The notes: a model not told the origin generated them from the letters alone. DNA of 64,000 nucleotides from Deminuibacter soli (GCF_003412455.1 NZ_QTJU01000006.1:186001-250000), one strand, 5' to 3'; shown: positions 19,234-28,016, numbered from the stretch's first letter. A program made the numbers and translations.

Positions 19234-19241
19234 TACTTTTG
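19234..19241 (+). promoter_or_regulatory. Promoter -7 element (TACTTTTG) upstream of ychF
   Basis: A perfect match to TAnnTTTG, followed by GCGGCC. It lies 133 bp before the ychF start. No clear TTG at 17-23 bp upstream was found, so the -33 box is weak or absent. Confidence 0.5.
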
Positions 19242-19374
19242 CGGCCGGAAAAAGTTGGAAACAACCGCTTTTTCGCAGCAGGCAATGCAACCATTCTCTG
19301 AAGGACTTCTTTGGAGAACCAATGGAAGCATTGAACAATGCAACTATCAATTAGCAACATTTAAATTTTAGATA

Positions 19375-20478
19375 ATGGCTTTACAAGCAGGTATCGTAGG
19401 ATTGCCCAACGTTGGTAAATCTACCTTATTCAATGCCTTGAGCAATGCAAAGGCACAGGCTGCCAACTTTCCTTTCTGTACCATAGAACCCAACGTGGGT
19501 GTTATTACCGTACCCGATGAACGTTTAATTGAGCTGGAAAAGCTGGTTAAACCCAACCGCGTGGTACCTACCACTGTTGAAATTGTAGACATTGCAGGCC
19601 TTGTAAAAGGTGCCAGCAAAGGCGAAGGCCTCGGTAACCAGTTCCTCGGCAATATCCGCAGCACCGACGCCATTATTCATGTGCTGCGCTGCTTCGACGA
19701 CGATAATGTGATTCACGTAGACGGTAAAATTGATCCCGTAAGCGATAAAGAGATCATTGATACCGAACTGCAGCTGAAAGACCTTGAAAGCGTGGAAAAG
19801 AAAATAGCACGCAACGAAAAAATGGCACGCACAGGCAGTGATAAAGAAGCCCTGCGCGGACTGGAAATTCTGCAGGCCATGAAAGCACACCTGGAGCAGG
19901 GTAAAAATGCCCGTGCTTTTGCTGTAACACCCGAAGACAAAGAGAAACATTTATACGACCTGTTCCTGCTTACCATTAAGCCGGTGATTTATGTATGTAA
20001 TGTGGATGAAAAATCGGTGGTTACCGGTAACAAACACACACAGGCAGTACAGGAAGCAGTGAAAAATGAAGACGCGGAAATATTGTTTGTAAGCGCTGAA
20101 ATTGAAAGCGAAATCGCCGTAATGGAAAGCTTTGAAGACCGCCAGATGTTCCTCACCGATCTTGGCCTTACAGAAAGCGGTGTTGCCAGGCTTATCAAAT
20201 CCACCTACAAACTGCTGCACCTGGCCACTTACTTTACCGCAGGTGTACAGGAAGTACGCGCCTGGACCATCACCAAAGGCATGCTGGCCCCGCAGGCTGC
20301 AGGTGTTATCCACAGCGACTTTGAAAAAGGCTTTATCCGTGCAGAGGTGATTAAATATACCGACTTTGTAAAATTCGGCTCAGAAGCTGCCTGCCGCGAC
20401 AATGGCAAACTGGCCGTACAAGGCAAGGATTACCTGGTAGAAGACGGCGATATCATGCACTTCCGCTTTAACGTATAA
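19375..20478 (+). CDS. ychF: Ribosome-associated Obg-family ATPase YchF
   Basis: 367 residues, the usual YchF length. The N-terminal P-loop GLPNVGKSTLFNAL (about residues 9-22) and NFPFCTIEPNVGVI are diagnostic. DIAGLVKGASKGEGLGNQFL is the switch region. The C-terminal TGS domain ends in the conserved AQGKDYLVEDGDIMHFRFNV. The family is a GTPase-fold protein that prefers ATP, binds ribosomes and influences stress responses. The gene is a single unit with its own promoter-like element upstream and a strong terminator downstream. Confidence 0.97.
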   Translation: MALQAGIVGLPNVGKSTLFNALSNAKAQAANFPFCTIEPNVGVITVPDERLIELEKLVKPNRVVPTTVEIVDIAGLVKGASKGEGLGNQFLGNIRSTDAIIHVLRCFDDDNVIHVDGKIDPVSDKEIIDTELQLKDLESVEKKIARNEKMARTGSDKEALRGLEILQAMKAHLEQGKNARAFAVTPEDKEKHLYDLFLLTIKPVIYVCNVDEKSVVTGNKHTQAVQEAVKNEDAEILFVSAEIESEIAVMESFEDRQMFLTDLGLTESGVARLIKSTYKLLHLATYFTAGVQEVRAWTITKGMLAPQAAGVIHSDFEKGFIRAEVIKYTDFVKFGSEAACRDNGKLAVQGKDYLVEDGDIMHFRFNV

Positions 20479-20493
20479 CAACACGCATATTAT

Positions 20494-20525
20494 AAAAAAA
20501 GCCACTCAGTGAGTGGCTTTTTTTA
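20494..20525. terminator. Bidirectional intrinsic terminator between ychF and the NusG-like gene
   Basis: A7 then GCCACTC, loop AGT, GAGTGGC then T7. The symmetric A/T tracts let the hairpin terminate the convergent genes on both strands. Confidence 0.92.
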
Positions 20526-20543
20526 TTAGTCTGTATAACTGCG

Positions 20544-21083
20544 TTATGGTTGTTGTGTGGGCTGTTGCTGCACAGGCGCCAGGTGTTCGGCCTGAAATTC
20601 CACTACCATTACCTGCCCCAGGCTCTGCAAACGCACATATACCTTGCGTTTGCCCGATGTGCGCACCACCGTGCCTTCCTGGTCCATAAAAATGCCCTGG
20701 TTTACCCTTATGCGGCTGTCTTTCTCAAAGCTTTCAATGCTTTGAATAGTAATCTGCGCATCTTTCTGCATTAGGTACGATTTTATGGAACTGATTTCTT
20801 CCTCCCGTATAACAGCAGGTTTGCCCAGGTAAAACACAAAATTCAGCACGCCGTCTGTTTGCAGTACCTGCAGCCGGTCGGCCTCTGCAATGCGTACAAA
20901 AACATAAGACTTGAATACAGGATCTTCCACTACCTTCTTGCGGTCACTCCACTGGCGCACCTCTTTTTGCAGGGGACACCAGCTCTCAATCCCTTTTTTA
21001 ATGAGTGTTGTGTTGATCTTTTTTTCCCAACGGGGTTTTGTATATAGCGCAAACCATTTCTTGTCATTTGCTGCAGTACTCAT
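20544..21083 (-). CDS. NusG-like (UpxY/RfaH-type) transcription antiterminator
   Basis: 179 residues. The N-terminal NGN domain begins KWFALYTKPRWEKKINTTL and includes FKSYVFVRI; the C-terminal KOW domain starts near residue 128 (NQGIFMDQEGTVVRTSGKRKVYVRL is disrupted but recognisable). It is a specialised NusG paralogue of the kind that heads capsule or exopolysaccharide operons, yet no polysaccharide genes adjoin it here: the gene downstream is convergent ychF. A perfect 7-bp palindrome ATTGTTG-GAA-CAACAAT (21095-21111) sits 12 bp upstream of the start and may be an operator. It could act on a distant operon or be a relic. Confidence 0.85.
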   Translation of the reverse strand: MSTAANDKKWFALYTKPRWEKKINTTLIKKGIESWCPLQKEVRQWSDRKKVVEDPVFKSYVFVRIAEADRLQVLQTDGVLNFVFYLGKPAVIREEEISSIKSYLMQKDAQITIQSIESFEKDSRIRVNQGIFMDQEGTVVRTSGKRKVYVRLQSLGQVMVVEFQAEHLAPVQQQPTQQP

Positions 21084-21094
21084 GTCTCACTTTT

Positions 21095-21111
21095 ATTGTT
21101 GGAACAACAAT
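21095..21111. promoter_or_regulatory. Palindrome upstream of the NusG-like gene
   Basis: ATTGTTG, a 3-nt spacer, and CAACAAT form a perfect inverted repeat within the 5' leader of the minus-strand gene. It could be an operator or an RNA hairpin near the ribosome-binding region. Confidence 0.4.
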
Positions 21112-21142
21112 GATAATGAAATTCCAGTGATTTCAAATCAGC

Positions 21143-21182
21143 TAAAAAAAATTGAGCATTGCTCAAACGTGCAATGCTCAAT
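21143..21182 (-). terminator. Intrinsic terminator of the tail-specific protease gene
   Basis: On the minus strand a perfect 12-bp stem (ATTGAGCATTGC with GCAATGCTCAAT, 8-nt loop) is followed by a run of T (the A-tract at 21144-21151 on the plus strand). It starts 20 bp after the protease stop codon. Confidence 0.9.
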
Positions 21183-21202
21183 GTTATGTTTACATACAAC
21201 TG

Positions 21203-23332
21203 TTATTTTTTTGCAGACAATGTATGCTCTTTCGCAGCTACATCGCCCAGTATTTTAGCAGTTGCATCAATGTATATATCGGTGCGCAGGTTCTTCAGCC
21301 ATTGCTGGTAGCGTTCGCCTTTTGCTTTATCAGGGTTGTTGAAGTAACGGTCTTTATCGGCTGCCAGCGCTGTTACGTTCATTTCTTTTTTCAGCTTCAG
21401 TGCCGCTTCGCTTTCTTTTACCACAGCGCGCAGTTTTTTCTGCTCATCGCGGTACTGTACCAGGTTCAGGCTGTATTCCTTGTCAACGTTTTTATTCAAC
21501 CACGCTGTATTCTGGCGTATGGTTTTAAACGAACTGCTGGTATCCACGCGTTTTACAGCTACCTGTTTTACCGCATCCAGGTCAAGCCCGCCTTCCCATG
21601 GTGTAAAGGCAGACTGCGGAATCTGGTCCCATTTCAGCGCAGCAGGATTGTCTTTCTCACGCAGTTTCCAGTATTCGTACGAATCGGGCAGCACAACATC
21701 GGGTGTAACACCTTTCAGCTGGGTAGAGCCGCCGTTGATGCGGTAGAATTTCTCGAAAGTTAATTTCAGCGCACCGTACTCGGTTCTGCCACTGAACATA
21801 TCAATGGGCTTACCCAGTGGCAGGCTTTTCTGCACCGTGCCTTTACCAAAGGTAGAAGTGCTGCCCACGATAATACCGCGTTTGTAATCCTGTATGGCGG
21901 CAGCGAATATTTCAGAAGCAGATGCACTCAGTTCATTTACCATTACGGCAAACGGACCATCGTAAATCATATTGCTGTCGTTATCGCTTAGTACCTGCGG
22001 CAGGCCATCCCTGTCTTTCACCTGCACTACAGGGCCATTCTTCACAAACAGGCCAACCATCTGCACTACTTCGTATAATGAGCCGCCGCCGTTGTTGCGC
22101 AGGTCAAGTATAATGCCGTCTACCTTTTCAGCTTTCAGTTTCAGCACTTCCATGGCAATATCGGCTGCGCAATGTGCGCCGTTCTGTTTTTCAAAATCAA
22201 CATAAAACTCCGGCAGGTATATGTAGCCTATTTTCCTGTTGCCGTTGGCTACAATAGCGCTGCGGGCAAAAGCTTCATCCTGCACAATCTCGTCACGTAC
22301 CAGCGATACCACTTTTACAGTACCATCTGCTTTTTTCAGCGTTAAACGCACTTCTGTGCCTTTGTTGCCGCGAATCAGTTTCACGGCATCTTCCACACCC
22401 AAACCGGTAATATCGGTAAAATCGCCCTGGCCCTGCGCCACTTTGGTGATCACATCATTTACCTGCACCTGGCCGCTTTTCCATGCAGGGCTGCCTGCTA
22501 CCAGGCTTACCACTTTCACGGTACCGTCTTCTTCACGCAGCTGTGCACCTATTCCGTAGAAACGATTACTCATTTCTTCATCAAAAGCGCGTTTTTCTAC
22601 AGGAGGAAAATAGTTTGTATGCGGGTCCATATCGCCTGTAATGGTATTTACAAACAGGCTAAACAGGTCTTCTTCTTTGTATCGCGCCTTCATTCGGTTG
22701 AAGTTGCGGTCCATCATCTTTAAAACTTTGGCCCTTGCATCTGCTTCCAGCTGATCGTCTTTTTTGTTGTGGATAGAATCCGTTGCCTTGCTTTTTTCGC
22801 GTTGATCAAGCTGGTCTGAATAGTTTTCCAGCGTAAGGTATTTCAGGCGCTTTCTCCACTGCTCCCTGCGCGCATTAAGGTCTGCCGGGTAACTCAGCGA
22901 ATCACCTTCCAGCTGTACAGTTTCGTTATCGGTGAACGTAAAAGGCTGCACCAGCACTGATTTATAAATAGCCATGGCCTCATCTACCCTTTTGGTGTAA
23001 ATAGCAGCCACTGCGGGAAAAAAGGCAATGGGTGCGCCATGAATTTCATCGTCGATGGTTAATTCATATTTTTTCAGCGAATCAATATCTGAAGCAAGAA
23101 ACAGGTTTTTATCAGGATCAAGATCACCGAGATACTTCCTGAAAATTTCTTTGGAGAAATTGTCATCGATGGTTTTGGGACTGTAATGCTTTTGCTCGAG
23201 GATAATGCCCACTGTAGCCAGCAGCTTCTGCTGTTTGGCCAAAGTGCTTTCATCTCCCCCCCTGCTAAACGCCCAGAATGTTACACCTAACAATGCTATC
23301 AGCAATAAGGGAAGAACTTTTCTGCTCATCAT
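21203..23332 (-). CDS. prc: Carboxy-terminal (tail-specific) processing protease, S41 family
   Basis: 709 residues from the ATG at 23332. A hydrophobic N-terminal anchor or signal (VLPLLLIALLGVTFWAF) is followed by a helical N-domain, a PDZ domain (VKVVSLVAGSPAWKSGQVQVND) and the S41 catalytic core, where SASASEIFAAA carries the nucleophilic Ser and FGKGTVQ the catalytic Lys. The C-terminal extension resembles the DUF3340 tail of Prc. Such proteases trim periplasmic and cell-wall proteins from the C-terminus. A longer start at 23356 is possible, but a promoter -7 element at 23362-23369 would place transcription start at or beyond that ATG, so the internal start is preferred. Confidence 0.9.
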   Translation of the reverse strand: MMSRKVLPLLLIALLGVTFWAFSRGGDESTLAKQQKLLATVGIILEQKHYSPKTIDDNFSKEIFRKYLGDLDPDKNLFLASDIDSLKKYELTIDDEIHGAPIAFFPAVAAIYTKRVDEAMAIYKSVLVQPFTFTDNETVQLEGDSLSYPADLNARREQWRKRLKYLTLENYSDQLDQREKSKATDSIHNKKDDQLEADARAKVLKMMDRNFNRMKARYKEEDLFSLFVNTITGDMDPHTNYFPPVEKRAFDEEMSNRFYGIGAQLREEDGTVKVVSLVAGSPAWKSGQVQVNDVITKVAQGQGDFTDITGLGVEDAVKLIRGNKGTEVRLTLKKADGTVKVVSLVRDEIVQDEAFARSAIVANGNRKIGYIYLPEFYVDFEKQNGAHCAADIAMEVLKLKAEKVDGIILDLRNNGGGSLYEVVQMVGLFVKNGPVVQVKDRDGLPQVLSDNDSNMIYDGPFAVMVNELSASASEIFAAAIQDYKRGIIVGSTSTFGKGTVQKSLPLGKPIDMFSGRTEYGALKLTFEKFYRINGGSTQLKGVTPDVVLPDSYEYWKLREKDNPAALKWDQIPQSAFTPWEGGLDLDAVKQVAVKRVDTSSSFKTIRQNTAWLNKNVDKEYSLNLVQYRDEQKKLRAVVKESEAALKLKKEMNVTALAADKDRYFNNPDKAKGERYQQWLKNLRTDIYIDATAKILGDVAAKEHTLSAKK

Positions 23333-23361
23333 GATTCTTAATATTTTTCGGGTCATTGCAT

Positions 23362-23369
23362 CAAAAATA
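23362..23369 (-). promoter_or_regulatory. Promoter -7 element (TATTTTTG) of the protease gene
   Basis: Perfect TAnnTTTG on the minus strand. Transcription would start about 5-7 nt downstream, roughly at 23357, which argues that translation begins at the ATG pair at 23332/23329 rather than at 23356. Confidence 0.55.
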
Positions 23370-23478
23370 ACGTAATTATCATATCGTTAAACAAGCCGCA
23401 TGCCGTAATTAACAAAGGTTTTCGGCGGGTATGGACAAAGATGTTCAAACATTTTTCAATAAAACTTTACCAGATATT

Positions 23479-23507
23479 TTGTTCTATTCAATTTTTTTCT
23501 ATTTTTG
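23479..23507 (+). promoter_or_regulatory. Promoter of tRNA-His (TTG-N18-TATTTTTG)
   Basis: TTG at 23479-23481 and TATTTTTG at 23500-23507, 18 bp apart, match the Bacteroidota consensus (TTG, 17-23 bp, TAnnTTTG). It is 34 bp before the tRNA. Confidence 0.75.
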
Positions 23508-23541
23508 CACCCCCTACCGATAATACGGAAGAATGGGACAC

Positions 23542-23616
23542 GGAGGTTGTAGCTCAGTTGGTTAGAGCGTCAGTTTGTGGCACTGAAGGCCGGGGGTTCG
23601 AGACCCCTCATCCTCC
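23542..23616 (+). tRNA. tRNA-His(GTG)
   Basis: A full cloverleaf can be folded: D arm GCTCAGTTGGTTAGAGC, anticodon arm TCAGT-TTGTGGC-ACTGA with anticodon GTG, and T loop TTCGAGA. The extra G at position -1 (23542) faces discriminator C73 (23616), the histidine identity pair. The acceptor stem GAGGTTG/CATCCTC has one T-T mismatch (position 5:68), where a T-G wobble would be usual. CCA is not encoded. Confidence 0.95.
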
Positions 23617-23631
23617 CTTCACCAAATCATT

Positions 23632-23668
23632 AAACCTTGTAAGCAAGTAACGTTTACAAGGTTTTTTT
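23632..23668 (+). terminator. Intrinsic terminator after tRNA-His
   Basis: AAACCTTGTAA pairs with TTACAAGGTTT, followed by a T-run. It ends 19 bp before the next start codon. Confidence 0.88.
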
Positions 23669-23686
23669 ATACACTAAAACCGGAAT

Positions 23687-24247
23687 ATGAACACCTGGCT
23701 GCTCCTCACTCCTTTAATTGCCGCAGTTACAGGATGGATACTCAACAGTATTGCCATCCGGTTCATGCTCCGTTCGCTGTTACAACGCCGCCGTCAAATG
23801 GCCGAACAGGTTGCCGGCCTGGTAAGTGAAAAGATTTTTTCGTTTGAACAGGTTGAGCAACAGATTACAGATCCTGCTAATATCGAAAAAGTATTGCCTG
23901 AAGTGGAAGCGCATATTGATCATTTCTTACGCGTAAAGCTCAGCACTGCAATGCCCATGATCAGTATGTTTATCGGCGATAAGACCATTAACCAGCTGAA
24001 AGAGGTATTTATGACCGAACTGCGGTTGCTTTTCCCCTCCCTGCTCAGTAATTACGTGCAAACGTTAAAAAAAGATACAGACATACAACAAATCATCACC
24101 AGCCGCATAATGGGGCTCAACGATGTTATGCTGCAATCCAAACTCCGCACACTGCTTGCTCCGCAGCTGCGCATGTTCAGGATTACAGGCGCTGTTACCG
24201 GTTTTATCATCGGTGGCATCCAATTACTTGTGTTTGTGATTGCCTAA
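23687..24247 (+). CDS. Short DUF445-family membrane protein
   Basis: 186 residues with one transmembrane helix at each end (LLLTPLIAAVTGWILNSIAI and AVTGFIIGGIQLLVFVI) and a helical middle with SEKIFSFEQVEQQITDPANI and LPEVEAHIDHFL. The N-terminal GWILNSIAIRFMLR resembles the GWxTNxxAIxMLF motif of DUF445/YheB proteins. It is shorter than the usual 370-420 residues of the family, matching a short Bacteroidota form. Function unknown; probably inner-membrane with a cytoplasmic or periplasmic helical domain. Confidence 0.75.
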   Translation: MNTWLLLTPLIAAVTGWILNSIAIRFMLRSLLQRRRQMAEQVAGLVSEKIFSFEQVEQQITDPANIEKVLPEVEAHIDHFLRVKLSTAMPMISMFIGDKTINQLKEVFMTELRLLFPSLLSNYVQTLKKDTDIQQIITSRIMGLNDVMLQSKLRTLLAPQLRMFRITGAVTGFIIGGIQLLVFVIA

Positions 24248-24403
24248 TTTCTACTCCTACATACCGAATAAATAAATGGTTTGGTGCAAACCTTGCAGTC
24301 CTTTGTATAGGTAATGTACCACACATCAGGTATGTGTATGGCCTGCGGCCACTATATTATCGTTTATAAGCAAGCAATAAAAAGAGGAATACAAAACAAA
24401 GCC

Positions 24404-27085
24404 ATGATTAAATCGCTCTCGATCTGGATGATGTTCACCCTGTGTGTTGTCACCACCCTTTACGCCCAGATGCCAGGCGGCGGTGCAGGCCGGCCTCGCG
24501 GTGGCGGCGGCAACTTCAATGTGGGTCATCTGTACGGCAAAATTGTTGACAGCAAAACCAACAAAGGTATTGATGCTGTTTCTGTGCAGGTTATTGGTAC
24601 CAAGTTCGATACCGTAACAAAAAAACCAAAAGATGCCATTCTCGGCACCGTTATTACACAAGCCAACGGCGACTTTAGCTTCGACAACCTTCCTGTATTC
24701 GGTAAAATGCGCCTGCGCGCTACTGCAGTAGGTTATACCGATTATGATGCACCCGTAGGTTTTGATATCAAACGCCCTGATGCCAGCAGCGGACAAAACC
24801 CGCAGGACAGGATGCAGCAAATGATGGGCATGGTTGATAAAGACCTTGGCAACATCAAGATAAACACATCAGATGCCAACCTCGGCAACGTTACCGTTAC
24901 GGCAACTGCCAAACAGTTTTTTGAAATGGGTGTTGACCGCAAGGTATTCAACGTTGATAAAAACCTCGTAAGCTCTGGCCAAACCGCTACAGAAGTAATG
25001 AAACAGATCCCTTCTGTAAACGTTGACATTGATGGTAACGTTACCCTTCGCAACGCATCGCCCACGCTGTTTGTAGACGGCAGGCCCACTACGCTTACCA
25101 TGGACCAGATACCTGCAGACATTATTGACCGTGTGGAGCTCATCACCAACCCATCTGCCAAATTCGATGCATCCAGCGGCGGCGGTGGTATTCTGAACAT
25201 TGTGCTGAAGAAAAACCTGAAGAAAGGTTACAACGGCGGCATAAGAGCAGGTATTGACGCACGCGGCAAATACAACGCAGGGGCAGATCTTAACTACCGC
25301 CAGGGTAAATTCAACATCTTCCTGAATGGTAACTATAACCAGCGCAAATCTAAATTCACCAGCACTACAGACAGGCAAAACCTTACCACACCACCAAGCA
25401 CTGTACACCAGGAGCTGAGCAATGGCGTAAACAATGGCGAGTTTGCATTTTTACGTGGCGGGTTTGACTTCTTTGCCGATAACCGCAATACTTTTACCGT
25501 AGCAGGCAGTTATGTGCATGGCAGCTTTAAAAACACGCAGCCCTCTATTGTCGATTCAACCATTGACAATACCTTCGCCTCTACCAGCAACCTCAACTCA
25601 CTGAGCAAATTCCAGTTCAGAAACGTTGGCGGACAGCTGAGCTACAAACACAACTTCTCTAAAAACGGGCACGATCTTACTGCCGATGTTAACTATAACA
25701 AAAGCACCAACGACAACAACAGCTCGGTAGCTACTTCTATCTTTAACCAGGATGGCAGCAGCAAATTCCCTTCTCGCACACAGGCAACACAGGGTGATGG
25801 TCACAACAGCAACCTCACCATTCAAACCGACTACGAGAACCCACTTACCGACAACTCAAAACTGGAGGGAGGGTTACGTGCATCAATCCGTAATTCAACC
25901 AGTAATTCATACCAGTTTTATGATGATACGCTGAACACGTTGTTTTCAAACAGGTATAAGTATACCGATGCAGTGTATGCTGCCTATGGCACCTACAGCT
26001 TTAAAGCCAACCGCTTTAATTTCCAGCTGGGTATGCGTGCAGAAAGCTCCAACTACCACGGTACATTGATCGATGGCGCAAGTCATGGCCGGGATACAGC
26101 TTTTAAAGTTACCTATCCCATTGCCCTGTTTCCGAGCACCTTTATCACGTATAAATTGAATGATAAAGAAGATATCCAGTTAAACTATTCACGTAAAGTA
26201 AACCGGCCCAACTTCTTCCAGCTACTGCCTTCGTTAAACGTAAGCGATCCGCAGAACCCCAGTATCGGTAACCCTGGTCTTAAACCCGAGTTTACCAATG
26301 CCTTCGAATTGTCTTACAACATCAACTACGCACATGGCGGCAACTTCCTGGCAACAGCCTTTATGCGCCATTCAAGCGATCTCATCACCAGCTATCTTTA
26401 CCTGGGGCCCAACCCGGTAAACCCTGCAGGTGACAGCGTTACCTACAGCAGTTACATCAATGCCAACAGCAGCAACACATACGGCCTTGAATTAACCAAC
26501 AAGCTTACCCTGCTCAAATTCTGGGATCTTACATTGAACGTAAACCTGTTCAATTCCAAAATAAACACTGCCAACATTAAAGGCGCAGGTGAAAGCAATG
26601 AACGTTTCAGCTGGTTTGGTAAAATGAACAACACCTTCAAACTGCCACATGGCTTCTCTATCCAGTTCAGCGGCGACTACCAGGCTAAAACCGTATTACC
26701 TGCCAGCAGCGGCGGTGGCGGCAATGGCGGTGGTGGCGGCGGCGGTGGCCGTGGCGGCGGATTTGGCGGCGGCAACCTCGGCGCAGCGCAGGGTTATATT
26801 AAACCACACTATGGTTTTGATGCAGCCATTAAAAAAGACTGGACCTGGAAAGGTGGTAACAGTGCTTCTGTTTCACTCAGCATGAACGATATCTTCCGCA
26901 CACAGGTGTATAACACTTATGCGCAAAGCGACTTCCTGATCCAGAACCAGTACCGCAGAAGAGACCCGCAGTTACTGCGCCTCAACTTCAGCTACCGTTT
27001 CGGTAAATTCGACGCCAGTCTCTTTAAACGCAAAAGCAACAAAGGTGGCGACAGCGGCTTGGATATGATGGGCAGCGGCGGCTAG
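24404..27085 (+). CDS. TonB-dependent-receptor-like outer-membrane beta-barrel protein
   Basis: 893 residues from the ATG at 24404, just before a signal peptide (MMFTLCVVTTLYAQ). Next come a Gly-rich stretch (MPGGGAGRPRGGGG), a carboxypeptidase-regulatory-like domain (LYGKIVDSKTNKGIDAVSVQ), a plug-like region with LFVDGRPTTLTMDQIPAD and RVELITNPSAKFDASSGGG, and a barrel of the outer-membrane beta-barrel family 3 type. A second Gly-rich insertion (residues about 767-790, GGGG repeats with Asn, Arg and Phe) lies in a predicted late-barrel loop. This differs from SusC, lacks a SusD partner, and may be an orphan TonB-linked transporter. An in-frame upstream ATG at 24314 gives a non-signal-like extension. 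Confidence 0.88.
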   Translation: MIKSLSIWMMFTLCVVTTLYAQMPGGGAGRPRGGGGNFNVGHLYGKIVDSKTNKGIDAVSVQVIGTKFDTVTKKPKDAILGTVITQANGDFSFDNLPVFGKMRLRATAVGYTDYDAPVGFDIKRPDASSGQNPQDRMQQMMGMVDKDLGNIKINTSDANLGNVTVTATAKQFFEMGVDRKVFNVDKNLVSSGQTATEVMKQIPSVNVDIDGNVTLRNASPTLFVDGRPTTLTMDQIPADIIDRVELITNPSAKFDASSGGGGILNIVLKKNLKKGYNGGIRAGIDARGKYNAGADLNYRQGKFNIFLNGNYNQRKSKFTSTTDRQNLTTPPSTVHQELSNGVNNGEFAFLRGGFDFFADNRNTFTVAGSYVHGSFKNTQPSIVDSTIDNTFASTSNLNSLSKFQFRNVGGQLSYKHNFSKNGHDLTADVNYNKSTNDNNSSVATSIFNQDGSSKFPSRTQATQGDGHNSNLTIQTDYENPLTDNSKLEGGLRASIRNSTSNSYQFYDDTLNTLFSNRYKYTDAVYAAYGTYSFKANRFNFQLGMRAESSNYHGTLIDGASHGRDTAFKVTYPIALFPSTFITYKLNDKEDIQLNYSRKVNRPNFFQLLPSLNVSDPQNPSIGNPGLKPEFTNAFELSYNINYAHGGNFLATAFMRHSSDLITSYLYLGPNPVNPAGDSVTYSSYINANSSNTYGLELTNKLTLLKFWDLTLNVNLFNSKINTANIKGAGESNERFSWFGKMNNTFKLPHGFSIQFSGDYQAKTVLPASSGGGGNGGGGGGGGRGGGFGGGNLGAAQGYIKPHYGFDAAIKKDWTWKGGNSASVSLSMNDIFRTQVYNTYAQSDFLIQNQYRRRDPQLLRLNFSYRFGKFDASLFKRKSNKGGDSGLDMMGSGG

Positions 27086-27101
27086 TGCGAACATCGAGAC
27101 A

Positions 27102-27222
27102 GTGAATAGTGAATAGTCAATAATGAAAAAGGCTCCGTTACCGGAGCCTTTTTCATTATGTTATGTTGAACCCGAAAAATTCACTACTCACTACTCACTA
27201 CTCACTATTGACTATTCACTTG
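27102..27222. repeat. Simple-repeat family TATTCACTATTCAC/CACTACTCA, in inverted orientations around a terminator
   Basis: AGTGAATAGTGAATAGTCAA lies to the left of the terminator hairpin, and its inverse-type words (CACTACTCACTACTCA, TATTGACTATTCACT) lie to the right. The same word ATTCACTATTCA borders the element at 17.7-17.9 kb. No gene is present. Confidence 0.6.
27122..27157. terminator. Bidirectional intrinsic terminator
   Basis: A perfect 16-bp stem: AATGAAAAAGGCTCCG pairs with its complement over a 4-nt loop, with T5 and A5 tracts within the stem. It separates the convergent barrel gene and TPR gene. Confidence 0.92.
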
Positions 27223-27247
27223 CCTTTTTTCACTCACGGGCGCAGTC

Positions 27248-28000
27248 CTACTGTATTTCCTCCAGCAGCTTCTTGCCTTCTGCTTTCAGCGCCACATCGT
27301 CGGGTGTGCGTGTGGGCAGTTTTACCAGCTTGTTCAATACATCCAGGGCTTTGGCCGGTTCACGGTTAGCCTGGTAGGCCTTGGCCAGGTCGAGGTAGTT
27401 GGCAGCGAAATAGGGTTCAAGCGTTCTGCATTTTTCAAAATACATAATGGCAGAATCCAGCCCGGCAGGCGGCAGCCCGCCATACAATGCCTTTACGGCG
27501 GTTTTCTTGATCCAGGAAAGATTGATCATTTCAAAATGCCATTTGCCTTCCACATAGTTGGCTTTGCCAAAATTGGGATTGGCGGCAATTGATTTATCGG
27601 CATATTGCTTAATCTGTTTTACATACGCTACCGTTTTTTTATTTTCGGTTTCTACTTCCGTCATTTTACCGCAGGCAAGTGCCATGGCATAATTGGCGCT
27701 GGCACTGTCGGCCGCAAAACCAATTTCCTGCGTAGCCAGTTGCAGTGCGTCGTTGTAGTATTTGGCTTTGGCATTTTTATCGGTTTGCCTGGCGCCGATG
27801 GCGCAGCTCAGCTCTGTAGCTTTGGTAAAGGCGAGCATGTTTTTGGGATCTGCTGCAATAACCGATTTGTATTTTTCAAGGGCCTGTTCATCTTTCAGCT
27901 GCTTTTCGAGGTTATCTGCTTCTTTCAGCAGCAGGTTTACATCCTGTGCTGCAGCAAACAGCGGCATGGCAGCCAATACAGATACAATAAGTAACTTCAT
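27248..28000 (-). CDS. Exported TPR-repeat protein
   Basis: 250 residues with a signal peptide (MKLLIVSVLAAMPLFAAAQ). The mature part is helical and TPR-like: LEKQLKDEQALEKYKSVIAA, SASANYAMALACGKMTEVE and DLAKAYQANREPAKALDVL. The pattern (NPNFGKANYVEGKWHFEM, MYFEKCRTLEPYF) recalls RMDN-type TPR proteins. No catalytic residues are apparent; it probably mediates protein interactions in the periplasm. It lies 16 bp downstream of folB on the same strand, so the two are probably cotranscribed, though a functional link is not obvious. Confidence 0.8.
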   Translation of the reverse strand: MKLLIVSVLAAMPLFAAAQDVNLLLKEADNLEKQLKDEQALEKYKSVIAADPKNMLAFTKATELSCAIGARQTDKNAKAKYYNDALQLATQEIGFAADSASANYAMALACGKMTEVETENKKTVAYVKQIKQYADKSIAANPNFGKANYVEGKWHFEMINLSWIKKTAVKALYGGLPPAGLDSAIMYFEKCRTLEPYFAANYLDLAKAYQANREPAKALDVLNKLVKLPTRTPDDVALKAEGKKLLEEIQ

Positions 28001-28016
28001 GTATAGATGCTATTGG

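Noticed and set aside
23441-23650. Plus-strand frame across the tRNA-His gene and its promoter
   Set aside because: It translates the tRNA itself and lacks any protein-like pattern.
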